33,978 nucleotides of DNA from the NCBI GenBank assembly GCA_944390195.1, contig CALXOZ010000021.1:1-33978 (forward strand). The letters run 5' to 3'. Source of the stretch: an uncultured Alphaproteobacteria bacterium (GTDB lineage Bacteria > Pseudomonadota > Alphaproteobacteria > CAAGCB01 > CAG-977). The notes beneath the pieces are model-generated. The model saw nothing but the letters and a program-made list of their open reading frames with translations, made no database searches and was not told the DNA's origin. Of this stretch, positions 26,489 through 33,978 are shown one piece after another. How positions within the stretch are numbered: the stretch's first letter is position 1; each line of letters opens with the position of its first letter. Made by a program: the position numbers and the translations under genes.

Positions 26489-27484
26489 TTACTCCGAAGC
26501 TTTTACAACAGCGTCTTGAGCTTTTAAGGTATCGTTTTGATCGGGCTTTTCCGTGTATTGAGGATCGGTGAGAATGTTTATTAATTCCTCTTTGATGATG
26601 CCGGCGTGATCTAAGTCCGTTTGACAGGCTCCGACGTTAAAATGTCCTCCTCCGCCATATTGTAACAACAGTTCTCCGATATTGATGATATTAGATCTGT
26701 TTAATATGGATTTTCCTATGGCGAAAGTGATTTTTTGTCCGTTGATGCGCCAAGCGGCATGCATGGAAACATTAATGTCGGGGAACAGGGTGTAGATGAT
26801 AAAGCGATTTCCCGTATAAAGAATATCTTCGTTCAGCGTGTCGATGTAGGCAAGGTTTTTGTGGACGACTGTCAAGTTTTTCAATTGTTCCATAAACTTG
26901 TCCTGATGTGAAAAATACACGTCCACCCGCTCTTTAATGTCAGGGGTTTTTATAATTTCATCAGGATCATGCGTGCGGCAAAGATCAATCAAATTCATCA
27001 TCATTTGATAATTTGAAATTTTAAAATGGTGATTTTTTCCCAATCCCGTCCGAGGATCAATAATAAAGTTGATCAGATCCCATTTTTTCGGATTTAAGAT
27101 TTCGTCAAGTGAAAAATCACCTCTGTCCGCCTTATCGACAGCCGCCATCATTTCAAGGGGGATATTTTTAAAGCGGTCTTTTCCGCCGAAGGTATCCCAA
27201 ATGATACGAGCGGCGGACGGGGCTTGCGGATTGATATAACAATTACTTTTTTTACCGATTCGAGCCCATTCACTGATATGATGGTCGAAAACGTAAAAAG
27301 CTGATTTTGAGTAAGGCAGATTAGTAATAATGTCTCCTTGCCTGATATCGATCAATCCGTCTTGCACATCTTTAGGATGAACGAATTTGATTTCATTAAT
27401 CAGATCAAGCTCTTTAAGAAGAACTGCACAAACCAATCCGTCGAAATCGCTGCGTGTAATTAATCGAAATTTATCTTCAGTCAT
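26489..27484 (-). CDS. DHH-family phosphoesterase (copy B)
   Basis: A 331-residue DHH/DHHA1-type phosphoesterase. Metal-binding motifs: RSDFDGLVCAVLL (residues about 11-23), YVFDHHISEW (about 64-73) carrying DHH, and the C-terminal substrate motif LLQYGGGGHFNVGACQ. The family includes nanoRNases, cyclic dinucleotide phosphodiesterases and exopolyphosphatases; which reaction applies cannot be read off. It follows a close paralogue by 11 bp on the same strand, sharing colinear motifs, and has an extra C-terminal tail of about 30 polar residues. Confidence 0.88.
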   Translation of the reverse strand: MTEDKFRLITRSDFDGLVCAVLLKELDLINEIKFVHPKDVQDGLIDIRQGDIITNLPYSKSAFYVFDHHISEWARIGKKSNCYINPQAPSAARIIWDTFGGKDRFKNIPLEMMAAVDKADRGDFSLDEILNPKKWDLINFIIDPRTGLGKNHHFKISNYQMMMNLIDLCRTHDPDEIIKTPDIKERVDVYFSHQDKFMEQLKNLTVVHKNLAYIDTLNEDILYTGNRFIIYTLFPDINVSMHAAWRINGQKITFAIGKSILNRSNIINIGELLLQYGGGGHFNVGACQTDLDHAGIIKEELINILTDPQYTEKPDQNDTLKAQDAVVKASE

Positions 27485-27495
27485 AAGAGGCCTGT

Positions 27496-28422
27496 TTATA
27501 CGTCTTGAACCATAGCGGTGATAATTTCTTTTCTAATTTTTGCGGCTTGGTTGATAGGAACTTGGCATGTTCCTGCTGCGATATGTCCGCCGCCACCATA
27601 TTGCAACATGAATTCTCCTATGTTCATTTTGGAAGTTTTATTAAAAATGGACTTTCCGACGGCAAAGACGATGTTTCTTTTGTTTTTTCCCCATATTTCA
27701 TGAACGGAAATATTGATTTGCGGATAAAGGGCATAAATCATGAACCGGTTCCCCGTATAAATTATGTCTTCATCACGCAAATAGATGTGCGCCGCCGTTT
27801 TATGGATGCGAGTGCATTTTCTAAGCTGGTTTATGAACTTTTCCTTATGTTCGAAATAAAGGTCGACTCGTTCTTGTACATCTTTGTCTTGTAAGATTTC
27901 ATCAATACCTTTTGTCCTGCAAAGGTCTACCAGTTTCATCATCAAGGCGTAATTTGTGATACGGAAATTTTTAAAACGTCCCAGACCCGTTCTGGCGTCC
28001 ATGATGAAAGCAAGCAAAGCCCAACCTGTCGGGTTCAGTATCTGATCCAAAGAATATTGTGCTGTATCGGCGATATCGACAGCTTCCATTAAGGGGGTGA
28101 AGATGTCATTGAAACGTTTTTCCGCCCCGTAGTATTCGTAGACGACACGAGCGGAGGAAGGGGAATTGGAATAAACGATATGGTTAGGCGGACTAATGAC
28201 TCGGGACAGTTCGCTGCTATGGTGGTCGAAGGCGATATGGACGCCATCGACATAAGGTAAATTGGCTGTGATGTCCATATCGGTAATGGATATTCTGCCG
28301 TCTTGCATGTCTTTGGGGTGGACGAATCGGATTTCATCAATAATATCGAGCTCTTTTAACAGTGCCGCACAAACAAGCCCATCAAAATCGCTGCGTGTTA
28401 GCAACCGTTTTTTTGCCAGCAT
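27496..28422 (-). CDS. DHH-family phosphoesterase (copy A)
   Basis: A 308-residue paralogue of the next gene. Motifs: LLTRSDFDGLVCAALLKELD near the N terminus, IAFDHHSSELSR with DHH, VDIADTAQYSLDQILNP, and MLQYGGGGHIAAGTCQVPIN at the C terminus. All metal ligands seem kept in both copies. GGAGGAGAGG is the ribosome binding site, so this is the operon's first gene. Tandem duplication with divergence suggests a heteromer or two substrates. Confidence 0.88.
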   Translation of the reverse strand: MLAKKRLLTRSDFDGLVCAALLKELDIIDEIRFVHPKDMQDGRISITDMDITANLPYVDGVHIAFDHHSSELSRVISPPNHIVYSNSPSSARVVYEYYGAEKRFNDIFTPLMEAVDIADTAQYSLDQILNPTGWALLAFIMDARTGLGRFKNFRITNYALMMKLVDLCRTKGIDEILQDKDVQERVDLYFEHKEKFINQLRKCTRIHKTAAHIYLRDEDIIYTGNRFMIYALYPQINISVHEIWGKNKRNIVFAVGKSIFNKTSKMNIGEFMLQYGGGGHIAAGTCQVPINQAAKIRKEIITAMVQDV

Positions 28423-28580
28423 AAGCCTCTCCTCCGTTGGCTAAACTCTTTACATACAGGATAAGCGAAGTATATATATAAAATCAACTAAAGCTTTGAT
28501 GAAATGAAAAAAAACGTTTTCAGTGTTGAACATTCATATTTTTTCATGGATAGTGGTTTTTATTTGTAAAAGGCGGCGAG

Positions 28581-28889
28581 ATGTTCTTTTTCAAGCGTTT
28601 TTTTCTAGGGGCATTGTTGTTTGGCGTGGTTGGTTGCGTTCAAACCCCTTTTGTTGATTCCAGACGCGAAGCGGGATATGCGGGGACTGTTGGCGAATCG
28701 ACACCGGACAGAGTGGCTATTTGCTATAATTCATTTTCGACAAACGCGAATGAAATTATCAGGATGGCGCAAGAAGAATGTGCAAAGACGAACAGGGAAG
28801 CGGCATATGACGGACATAAATATTGGTCATGCCGCGTGTTTTTGCCGCATCGTGTTTATTTTCGCTGTTTGGCAAAACCTGTTGAATGA
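28581..28889 (+). CDS. Small lipoprotein, conserved hypothetical
   Basis: A 102-residue protein with a lipoprotein signal: basic FFKRFF, a hydrophobic core, and lipobox VVGC at residues 16-19. The mature part holds four cysteines (AICYN, EECAKT, WSCRV, YFRCLA), which may form two disulfides. Function unknown. It precedes the pyridoxal kinase gene by 15 bp and may be cotranscribed with it. AAGGCGGCG upstream could act as ribosome binding site. Confidence 0.8.
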   Translation: MFFFKRFFLGALLFGVVGCVQTPFVDSRREAGYAGTVGESTPDRVAICYNSFSTNANEIIRMAQEECAKTNREAAYDGHKYWSCRVFLPHRVYFRCLAKPVE

Positions 28890-28904
28890 AAGACGGTGGG
28901 AAAT

Positions 28905-29750
28905 ATGTCCGTTTTAAGCATTCAGTCCGGTGTTGTTGCCGGATTCGCGGGAAATTCGGCGGCATCCTTCTGTTTACAACGTTCGGGTGTTGATTGTTGG
29001 CGTTTGGATACGGTTCAATATTCGAATCACACAGGTTATGAAGGTGTTCGTGGCAGGGTTTTTTCGGCGCAAGAACTTCAAGACGTGTTTGAAGGGATAA
29101 GGGAATATATCGGACTTCAGCATTGTTCCGCCGTATTGTCGGGATATTTGGGGACGCTGGAAATTGCAGATTTTGTTTTGCACGCGGTCAAGGATATCCG
29201 CAATATTGAAGACCGGACGGTTTATTTGTGTGATCCTGTTTTGGGGGATGATGACGGTTTTTATGTTAATGCGGATTTGGCGGATTTTATTGGAGATAAG
29301 CTTTTACCCGAAGCCGACATTGTCATGCCGAATCGCTTTGAATTAGGTGTTTTATCGGGACTGGCTGTTGACGGGCGGAAGCAAGTTGTTTCGGCAGCGC
29401 GTTCTTTGTTAAATCGGGGACGGACGCAAGTATGCGTTGTTACGGGAATTCCTGTTGATCAAGGGATGTCTTCTTTTGCTGTTTTAAAGGATTCGGCTTA
29501 TCAGGTAACCACGCCTTTTATCAAAAATGTCGATTCTTTGGGGGGAACCGGAGATATGACAGCGGCGTTGTTTTTGGCGCAATGGTTGAAGACGCAAGAT
29601 GTTGCAGATTCATTATCAAAAGCGGTTTCATCGGCTTATGGGATCATACAGAGAACTTCTGAAAATAAAGCGAAGGAATTATGTTTGATTGAAGCGCAAC
29701 AAGAACTTCAGACACCATCGCAATATTTTTTTGCACAAACCGTTGATTAA
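28905..29750 (+). CDS. pdxY: Pyridoxal kinase
   Basis: Phosphorylates pyridoxal in the vitamin B6 salvage pathway. Ribokinase-fold family features: VLSIQSGVVAGFAGNSAASF at the N terminus, LDTVQYSNHTGYEGVRG, a YLGTLEIADFV segment, CDPVLGDDDGFYV, ADIVMPNRFELGVLSG, and the catalytic anion-hole motif SLGGTGDMTAALF near the C terminus. The 281 residues match PdxY/PdxK length. The ATG at 28905 is preferred to an in-frame GTG at 28896; the ribosome binding site (GGTGGG) is weak. Confidence 0.93.
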   Translation: MSVLSIQSGVVAGFAGNSAASFCLQRSGVDCWRLDTVQYSNHTGYEGVRGRVFSAQELQDVFEGIREYIGLQHCSAVLSGYLGTLEIADFVLHAVKDIRNIEDRTVYLCDPVLGDDDGFYVNADLADFIGDKLLPEADIVMPNRFELGVLSGLAVDGRKQVVSAARSLLNRGRTQVCVVTGIPVDQGMSSFAVLKDSAYQVTTPFIKNVDSLGGTGDMTAALFLAQWLKTQDVADSLSKAVSSAYGIIQRTSENKAKELCLIEAQQELQTPSQYFFAQTVD

Positions 29751-29832
29751 TTACTGGACATTTTTTGAAAATTTTTGTATATTTTTGTCAATATTTTATA
29801 ATAAAGTTACTTATTTATCGGGATTTTCAAAA

Positions 29833-30651
29833 ATGCTTGATGATCGTTTTATCCATGTAAAAAGACAACACGCCAAAGGGAAAAAACATTCCAACGCCGG
29901 TAAAAAACATCAAAGTTCAACGCAAAACACCGGTTTTACCTCTTCGGGACATTATAATAGAGCTCAACGGGACGGGGATTTTTCTTTTGATACAATCCAT
30001 GGTTTGACATTAAAAGAAATTGAATATACGGTTCCTTCCTCCCAAGAACGTAAAGAAAGACGTGCGGAATTCAACGGTGTCCGTGATGAAAACGGTAACG
30101 TCGTTGTCGAGGGGGTTCGCTCAAAGTTTTTGAAAATGTTGGCAAATGAACACGAGCAGGAATTGATTGAACGTTTGGGCCTGACACAACGCGATATAGA
30201 GGGAATGCGTGAAGGATATACGCCGAACGGTTTCAATGTGCATCATAAGCTGGCTTTGCATGGCGGTGGAAAAAATGAATTTTCCAATTTCATATTAACT
30301 CCGTTGTATCCGCATGATCAATGGCATCACGATGTGATGGATCCCCAGTTGCTCGGAATACAGGAAGGGGAAACGCGATGTATCAAAATTCCTTGGACTG
30401 ATGAAATGATTTATGATCCGAAAAAATTCGGATTTACAAAAGAAAATCAACCAGTCCAACCGAATTACACTTCGAATGTCGAACCGCGTTTGTATCCGAA
30501 TTTATATAAGCCCGAACATATCAGTGTCAGCAAACGTGAAAAGGATATGGCACAATTTTATGCGGAACTGGATGCCAAAAAGGCACAACAAAAATCTCCT
30601 GTTCAAAAAATGAATTTCCGCCGCCTTGTCCGAAGCAGACAGCGCGCGTAA
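29833..30651 (+). CDS. HNH/toxin-type nuclease-like protein (copy 1)
   Basis: A 272-residue protein. The N terminus (1-45) is very basic and His/Lys-rich, without signal peptide. Next come FSFDTIHGLTLKEIEY (50-65), a charged linker and a helix RSKFLKMLANEHEQELIERL (96-115). The core has LGLTQRDIEGMREG and then VHHKLALHGGGKNEFSNFIL (136-155), and PHDQWHHDV (160-168). The order HH - GG - N - N - H-x(3)-H is the HNH-nuclease arrangement, and the GLT..I..M..G..P.G..VHHK pattern is typical of HNH toxin domains in polymorphic toxin systems. The start at 29833 has only a weak ribosome binding site. A paralogue follows. Confidence 0.75.
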   Translation: MLDDRFIHVKRQHAKGKKHSNAGKKHQSSTQNTGFTSSGHYNRAQRDGDFSFDTIHGLTLKEIEYTVPSSQERKERRAEFNGVRDENGNVVVEGVRSKFLKMLANEHEQELIERLGLTQRDIEGMREGYTPNGFNVHHKLALHGGGKNEFSNFILTPLYPHDQWHHDVMDPQLLGIQEGETRCIKIPWTDEMIYDPKKFGFTKENQPVQPNYTSNVEPRLYPNLYKPEHISVSKREKDMAQFYAELDAKKAQQKSPVQKMNFRRLVRSRQRA

Positions 30652-30678
30652 ATAATTTTAATTTTATCAAACACATTA

Positions 30679-30715
30679 AACACAGCGCTTGGAAAAACAA
30701 GTGCTGTGTTTTTTT
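30679..30715 (+). terminator. Terminator after HNH copy 1
   Basis: AACACAGCGCTTG and CAAGTGCTGTGTT form a 13-bp stem with one G-U pair, followed by seven U. It separates the two paralogues into independent transcription units. Confidence 0.93.
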
Positions 30716-30866
30716 ATTAAAGCAAAAATCGTAATGTAAAATCTTGATATAAATTCCGGATTACCTTTGAACGAACCGGAAATAGAAAGAAATGAATTGA
30801 ATTTTTTGTCCATTTTCCGTACGCTATTTCTAAAGGGTTCGCGTGAATTTCGAGGAGGACTGAATT

Positions 30867-31625
30867 ATGGTGAAAACATACGGTTTGATTCATGAAAAAA
30901 GAGCACGCGGCAAAGAAAAAAAGAAAAACCATGTATACCATCATTCAAGTGCACAAAAAAGTATTTCATCCGGTCGGCAAGCTGTCAATTTTTCATTTGA
31001 CACGATACACGGAATGAAGTTGAAGGAAGTGGAGTACAAAATCCCATCCCGAGAGGAGCGTAAAGCAAGGCGGTCGGAGTTTCAAGGATCTAAAAACAAA
31101 GAAGGAATGCGCTCTAAATTTTTGAAAATGCTTGCTGCGGAACATGCTCAAGAATTAAAAGATTTGTTGGGCATGACGGATGCGGATATTGCCCTTATGG
31201 CGGAAGGGAAGTCCGTCAACGGATATAATGTCCATCACAAACTGCCCATACATGGCGGCGGAAAAAACGAATTTTCCAATTTTATATTGACTCCGTTGTA
31301 TCCGCATGACCAATGGCACCATGATGTCATTGACCCTCAGATTTGTAATCTTTCCGCAAAGGGGGGAAAGATATTGTTGCCATGGACGGATGCCATGATT
31401 TACGATCCAAAACAATACGGATTTACAAAAAATAATAAAAAAGTCAAACCTAATTATGTATCCCGTGTCAATCCCGAAAAATATCCGAAAATATATAAAC
31501 CGGAACATATTGCCGACGCGAATTTGCGTAAACGTGAACTGGAAAAATTTTCTTCGCAACAAAAAAACGTCAACCGGAAACTGGTTTCTACGGTAGTATC
31601 GCAACGTCTGTCCTCAACCCGTTAG
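30867..31625 (+). CDS. HNH/toxin-type nuclease-like protein (copy 2)
   Basis: A 252-residue paralogue of copy 1, with the same order of blocks: basic His/Lys-rich N terminus, NFSFDTIHGMKLKEVEY (41-57), MRSKFLKMLAAEHAQELKDL, LGMTDADIALMAEGKSVNG, then NVHHKLPIHGGGKNEFSNF (121-139), PHDQWHHDV and WTDAMIYDPKQYGFT. Candidate ligands are H123, H124, N134, N138, H147 and H151. Similarity is highest in the HNH core and weakest at both ends. GAGGAGG is a strong ribosome binding site. No immunity-like gene is adjacent. The function (effector, toxin or housekeeping nuclease) is unknown. Confidence 0.78.
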   Translation: MVKTYGLIHEKRARGKEKKKNHVYHHSSAQKSISSGRQAVNFSFDTIHGMKLKEVEYKIPSREERKARRSEFQGSKNKEGMRSKFLKMLAAEHAQELKDLLGMTDADIALMAEGKSVNGYNVHHKLPIHGGGKNEFSNFILTPLYPHDQWHHDVIDPQICNLSAKGGKILLPWTDAMIYDPKQYGFTKNNKKVKPNYVSRVNPEKYPKIYKPEHIADANLRKRELEKFSSQQKNVNRKLVSTVVSQRLSSTR

Positions 31626-31638
31626 AATACATGAAATA

Positions 31639-32139
31639 ATGATCAAAATATTTTTTGTCAGCCACTGTATTTTAAATTTAGGCAGTATTGTAAAACAAGG
31701 GGGGACGCAAAGCGATTTAAAAAAGCGTTTCATTCGTTTGGCGCTTGATAAGGATGTTCAGCTTGTCCAATTGAAATGTCCTGAATTTTCAGTATACGGT
31801 CATTTACGTTGGGGGCATACGAAAGAACAGTTTTCAACGCCGTTTTTTATTCGCGAATGTCAAAAAATAGCACGGGAAATTGCCGGCCAAACAGCGGAAT
31901 ATCAACGTTTTCCAGATCAATTTGAAATTTTGGGGTTTGTCGGTATACAAGGAAGTCCGACTTGCGGTATCACCTTGACATGTCAAGGATTTTCAGGTGG
32001 AGAATTGTTTCAAGATACAATCATACCGCCAGCTCGGAAATTATCGGCTTCAGGTGTGTTAGTTGATGAATTGCGTAAAGTTGTCGATTTTCCTTTTTAC
32101 ACTTTGCAAGACGCGATTGAATGTATTGAAAAACTATAA
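31639..32139 (+). CDS. TudS-related (CD3072-like) putative desulfidase
   Basis: A 166-residue protein resembling the family related to TudS/DUF523 thiouracil desulfidase. The three cysteines in typical contexts, VSHCILN (C10), QLKCPEFSVYG (C47) and GSPTCGITLT (C109), could hold the three-cysteine [4Fe-4S] cluster known from TudS. RWGHTKEQF also matches the family's G-x-x-RWG-x-x-EQ segment. It starts 13 bp after HNH copy 2 without a clear ribosome binding site, so it may be translated by coupling. The assignment to family is fair; the reaction is inferred. Confidence 0.72.
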   Translation: MIKIFFVSHCILNLGSIVKQGGTQSDLKKRFIRLALDKDVQLVQLKCPEFSVYGHLRWGHTKEQFSTPFFIRECQKIAREIAGQTAEYQRFPDQFEILGFVGIQGSPTCGITLTCQGFSGGELFQDTIIPPARKLSASGVLVDELRKVVDFPFYTLQDAIECIEKL

Positions 32140-32144
32140 TTGGA

Positions 32145-32633
32145 TTACAAAGGAAGAGTGTTCTTATAATAAATGACGTCTAATTGTTCTTCGGGAGAAA
32201 TCGGTTCATACCTGCTGGAAAAAAGGTCAAAAGTGTTTTCATTTATTTCCAAGGCGGAAGGGTCGCTTTGTGTACGTAGCAGAACTCGGTTTTTGGCTGT
32301 TTGCATATCACATTCGATTTGATGAAATAAGATTGAGTCGCAAAAATATCGAGCCCGTTGAACGGCATAAGCTCTGCTTTGTTTCGACCAAAATCCGCGA
32401 TCAAGAATGACATTTGTTCCGGTTTGAAGAATTCTTTCCGCCAGTTTCCAAGTAAATTCTGAAACTTTTTTATGAGACTGCCTGAATTGCGGTTCTGGCA
32501 GATTTCTTCCGAACAATTCGCGCATGAACTCGTCATCATTTAAAATGACGGCATTATATTGTAAAGCCAACTTGCGAGCGATAGTTGACTTGCCGAACCC
32601 CATATAGCCGCATAAAAGATGAAGTGTTGTCAT
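32145..32633 (-). CDS. P-loop kinase-like protein (AAA_33/zeta-toxin-like)
   Basis: A 162-residue P-loop NTPase with Walker A GYMGFGKST (residues 9-17), followed by ILNDDEFMRELFG and ILDRGFWSKQSR, which recall the D-x-D-x-x-R pattern of small metabolite kinases, chloramphenicol phosphotransferases and zeta toxins. R-x-x-x-x-R residues near 110-120 may form the lid. Substrate unknown. It overlaps the upstream small membrane-protein gene by TAATG, a two-gene operon. No epsilon-type antitoxin is seen, so a metabolite kinase is the safer reading. Confidence 0.8.
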   Translation of the reverse strand: MTTLHLLCGYMGFGKSTIARKLALQYNAVILNDDEFMRELFGRNLPEPQFRQSHKKVSEFTWKLAERILQTGTNVILDRGFWSKQSRAYAVQRARYFCDSILFHQIECDMQTAKNRVLLRTQSDPSALEINENTFDLFSSRYEPISPEEQLDVIYYKNTLPL

Positions 32634-32845
32634 TACCGGAACAGTTTATGTTTGAAAAAATGAAAGAAATCATCAACAATTCTTCTTGTTCCTCCGATAT
32701 CGGCAAGATACAGAACAATTATAATGACACAGATCCATAAGGCGTGATTTTTTATAAAGGTAAAAGTTTCTGAAAGAAAACGTATAATTCCTTTATATAA
32801 AGAGGGCAGCATGTCGTGAAGCAAATAATCCAGATAATGTTTCAT
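32633..32845 (-). CDS. Small single-span membrane protein
   Basis: A 70-residue protein with one clear transmembrane segment (HALWICVIIIVLYLADIGG, about residues 34-52) flanked by an amphipathic N-terminal helix and a basic C terminus (FFKHKLFR). No known family. Its stop overlaps the start of the P-loop kinase gene, which supports it being a real gene and translational coupling. The upstream ribosome binding site is weak (ACAAG). Confidence 0.62.
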   Translation of the reverse strand: MKHYLDYLLHDMLPSLYKGIIRFLSETFTFIKNHALWICVIIIVLYLADIGGTRRIVDDFFHFFKHKLFR

Positions 32846-32931
32846 TACTTGTCCGTGTTGTTTATATTTGTTTATGATACGAAGACTGGTAAAATAATAA
32901 TCGTGATTGATGTTAAGATCAAATTATTTAT

Positions 32932-32966
32932 AAAAATCAAGCTCCGAATACTTCAGAGCTTGATTT
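32932..32966 (-). terminator. Terminator of the small secreted-protein gene
   Basis: On the minus strand AAATCAAGCTC and GAGCTTGATTT form an 11-bp stem followed by further U (ATTTTTA), about 60 bp beyond the stop codon at 33028. Confidence 0.75.
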
Positions 32967-33027
32967 AAAAAGATTTGCATCCGGTCAGTTGGTGACATTT
33001 TTTGGTTTCAGGGGACATCCGTCCCTG

Positions 33028-33258
33028 TCAGTCACAATTATCTGATTCGGAATTTTCTTTTATTACAGAGTCCTGTTGTGTCGTGAACGCGGACGTCAAA
33101 GCGTTAAAAGATAAAGAAGCGCTTTTTGTTTTTGAAGAGTGCGCTGTAACGACTTGCAAAGAATCGTCAAAAGACTTTGCAGACAAGACTGAAGCGTTTA
33201 CCTGATGGGGAATTGTCATCAAACAAATGCCTGTAACAATCATACCTGCGATTTTCAT
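33028..33258 (-). CDS. Small secreted protein, unknown function
   Basis: A 76-residue protein starting MKIAGMIVTGICLMTIPHQV, a signal peptide with probable cleavage after VNA (about residue 22). The mature part is about 54 residues rich in Ser, Thr, Ala and Val with a charged C-terminal end, and one cysteine near the end (SDNCD). The ATG at 33258 follows GGAGG at good spacing; a longer frame from 33312 does not. It has its own terminator and lies behind a perfect inverted repeat. Family not recognised. Confidence 0.7.
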   Translation of the reverse strand: MKIAGMIVTGICLMTIPHQVNASVLSAKSFDDSLQVVTAHSSKTKSASLSFNALTSAFTTQQDSVIKENSESDNCD

Positions 33259-33274
33259 ATTATCCTCCGTATAT

Positions 33275-33295
33275 AAAGGGAAAAGATTTCCCTTT
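33275..33295. repeat. Perfect 9-bp inverted repeat before the secreted-protein gene
   Basis: AAAGGGAAA, a 3-bp spacer and TTTCCCTTT lie just upstream of the GGAGG site of the 33028-33258 gene. It could be an operator or a 5' mRNA hairpin controlling ribosome access. Confidence 0.75.
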
Positions 33296-33978
33296 CTCAA
33301 AAAGAATGGCATATTTTAGTAAAAAAAACAGTGCAGGGAATCACAAAGAGGGTATTGTTTGGGAGAGGGATTGAAAAAGGATAGACATGAAAAGTGATGT
33401 TTCCCGTTTATTTTTTGCGAAGAAATCCATTCATAAAAAGTTTTTCAGAGGTGAGATCCATATTTTTTGTAAACAAGTGATTTCGATCAGAATCGCCAAG
33501 CAGAATTTGAAATTGTAAAAAGACATAAAATATGTTTATGGCGGTGTTGTTAGAGTAAAAGTTATATGATTTTCATGTTGAATTTTGTTATTTGTAGCGT
33601 GTTTTTTGTTAGAAATTTTTTTATTTTTTTTGATCCAGAACGATGAAATCCGTTGTTTGGAAAAACGCTGTATTGACAGCATTGTTTTTTACACTGGTGA
33701 GTCGGAAGAGAGGTTTTAGAATGACCATGCGGAGAAGTTTATCTTTGAATTATTTTGCCTAACCGTTTTATTTTGTGATCTGGAACAATTTTTGACATAG
33801 TGTTTTTTTTATCGCCCGAAATATCTGCTTTTATCATTTTACAAAGAATATGAGATATTTTTTGCTTAAATGTTCTGTGGAGAATGTTTCCGTTTATTTT
33901 GTTAAAAACGCCGGATTAAGGGATTTTTGTGAAGTGATTTCAAGTAACTCCGCATGAAACCGGTTTTGTTAGAGGAGA
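33296..33978. other. AT-rich region without a supportable gene
   Basis: About 0.7 kb up to the window edge. No frame with a ribosome binding site, no tRNA and no clear terminator was found. An AGAGGAGA just before the edge could be the ribosome binding site of a plus-strand gene beginning outside the window. Confidence 0.5.

Overview
The window looks like chromosome from a low-GC alphaproteobacterium. The best evidence is FliX (a flagellar regulator known from alphaproteobacteria) encoded divergently from flgI, a DksA with a single zinc-finger cysteine, a maf-rng-yacG operon, and a HrcA/CIRCE-type groESL promoter. Low GC, long gene-free AT-rich gaps, a decayed gene, small secreted proteins and nuclease-toxin-like proteins suggest a host-associated lineage, perhaps one of the uncultured gut alphaproteobacteria. 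That placement is inference.

Layout. 1-420: tRNA-Gln(TTG, minus) and tRNA-Arg(CCG, plus), next to a compact cluster of direct and inverted repeats. 421-2187: AT-rich and gene-poor, with one pseudogene (1604-2049). 2188-4356: groS-groL on the minus strand with terminator, CIRCE operator and near-consensus sigma70 promoter. 4381-5817: a hypothetical hydrophobic protein and an MlaC-type lipid-binding protein (minus). 5920-8639: an orphan amino-acid-type periplasmic binding protein followed by a MuiA/DUF4139 protein. 8778-11316: a GerE-only LuxR-type regulator, then a compact MerR - nucleoside phosphorylase - DMT-permease set. 11313-12929: rnd and, divergently, a cold-shock gene. 12977-15514: mostly empty except for a secreted cysteine-rich repeat protein.

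15515-22031 is a minus-strand flagellar operon flgI-flgJ(rod-binding)-flgN-like-flgK-flgL, driven by an excellent sigma54 (-24/-12) promoter with a possible upstream FlbD-type site. FlgL is greatly enlarged by a run of related beta-type modules. fliX and dksA run divergently, followed by maf-rng-yacG and tRNA-Phe.

25538-33258 is a more accessory region: a methyltransferase beside tRNA-Phe, two tandem DHH phosphoesterases, a lipoprotein, a pyridoxal kinase, two tandem paralogous HNH/toxin-type nuclease-like proteins, a TudS-related desulfidase candidate, a P-loop kinase with a small membrane protein, and a small secreted protein. The most novel items are the paired HNH proteins, the modular FlgL insertion and the 2.5-repeat cysteine-rich secreted protein.
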